A stretch of 21,891 nucleotides of DNA from an uncultured Gemella sp. (GTDB lineage Bacteria; Bacillota; Bacilli; Staphylococcales; Gemellaceae), in the NCBI GenBank assembly GCA_938038035.1, contig CALHQV010000048.1, forward strand, positions 1 through 21,891. The letters run 5' to 3'. The notes below the pieces were generated by a model that was not told the origin of the DNA, made no database searches, and was given only the letters and a program-made list of their open reading frames with translations. The position numbers and the translations under genes were made by a program. Shown here piece after piece: positions 21,792 through 21,891 of the stretch; within the stretch, counting starts at the first letter, position 1, and the number at the start of each line of letters is the position of its first letter.

Positions 21792-21891
21792 CTAAATTTT
21801 TATTTTATTATTAATTATTTTTGCGATTGTTGCAATTTGGCTAGCCGTGCGAATTTTCCGTTTTGGTACGATTGCATATGGGTCAAAAATA
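21792..21891 (-). other. Open frame running off the right edge, possible partial gene end
   Basis: Upstream of valS the minus strand is open from the window edge to a TAG at 21792-21794 (last residues IATIAKIINNKIKI), with the stop overlapping the valS ribosome site. The plus strand of the same stretch is also open and would encode a hydrophobic segment (IIFAIVAIWLAVRIFRFG) but lacks a start codon. The G and C content of 21823-21880 looks higher than in the flanking leader, which hints at coding sequence. Too little is visible to choose a strand or name a product. Confidence 0.25.

Overview
The window looks like the chromosome of a low-GC Gram-positive bacterium (Bacillota, class Bacilli). 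It is AT-rich throughout, has strong GGAGG-type ribosome binding sites and intrinsic terminators, and carries Bacilli markers (CcpN with its YqfL/PPDK-regulatory partner, RapZ-YvcK, a class A PBP, a PTS EIICB permease, an LPXTG-type sorting signal). Gemella or a close relative is my best guess. That is inference from gene content, not a proven assignment. No rRNA, tRNA, CRISPR array, complete transposon or phage gene was seen.

Layout. (1) 1-201: a 3'-truncated ABC transporter ATPase remnant running in from the left edge, ending inside the terminator of the next operon. (2) 231-6398, minus strand: a tight four-gene operon malQ > glgP > mapP-like phosphatase > maltose-type PTS EIICB, driven by a consensus sigma-A promoter (6466-6494). 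A TreR-like GntR/UTRA regulator is divergent (6636-7343). (3) 7344-7654: no gene, but a large, highly structured inverted-repeat element of unknown identity (7405-7585) between two terminators. (4) 7655-10876, minus: rapZ > yvcK > pgi, with pgi in the place where whiA usually follows yvcK. (5) 11063-13612, minus: a class A penicillin-binding protein with long low-complexity ends. (6) 13902-18029, minus: ccpN > yqfL-type PPDK regulatory protein > ppdK. (7) 18281-19035, plus: a YtxH-like helical protein followed by a 45-residue ORF that is almost nothing but an LPNTG cell-wall sorting signal. (8) 19138-21780, minus: valS.

How the genes fit together. Most of the window is central carbon metabolism. 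The first operon reads as a complete maltose route: the PTS permease imports and phosphorylates maltose, a MapP-type phosphatase removes the phosphate, MalQ disproportionates maltose to glucose plus longer dextrins, and GlgP releases glucose-1-phosphate. Pgi, YvcK, CcpN and the PPDK/PPDK-regulator pair act on the glucose-6-P/fructose-6-P and PEP/pyruvate nodes, that is, on the balance of glycolysis and gluconeogenesis. The most unusual items are the structured element at 7405-7585, the orphan sorting-signal microprotein at 18898-19035, the perfect inverted repeats in the ccpN/ytxH-like intergenic region, and the PTS-phosphatase-phosphorylase hybrid maltose operon.
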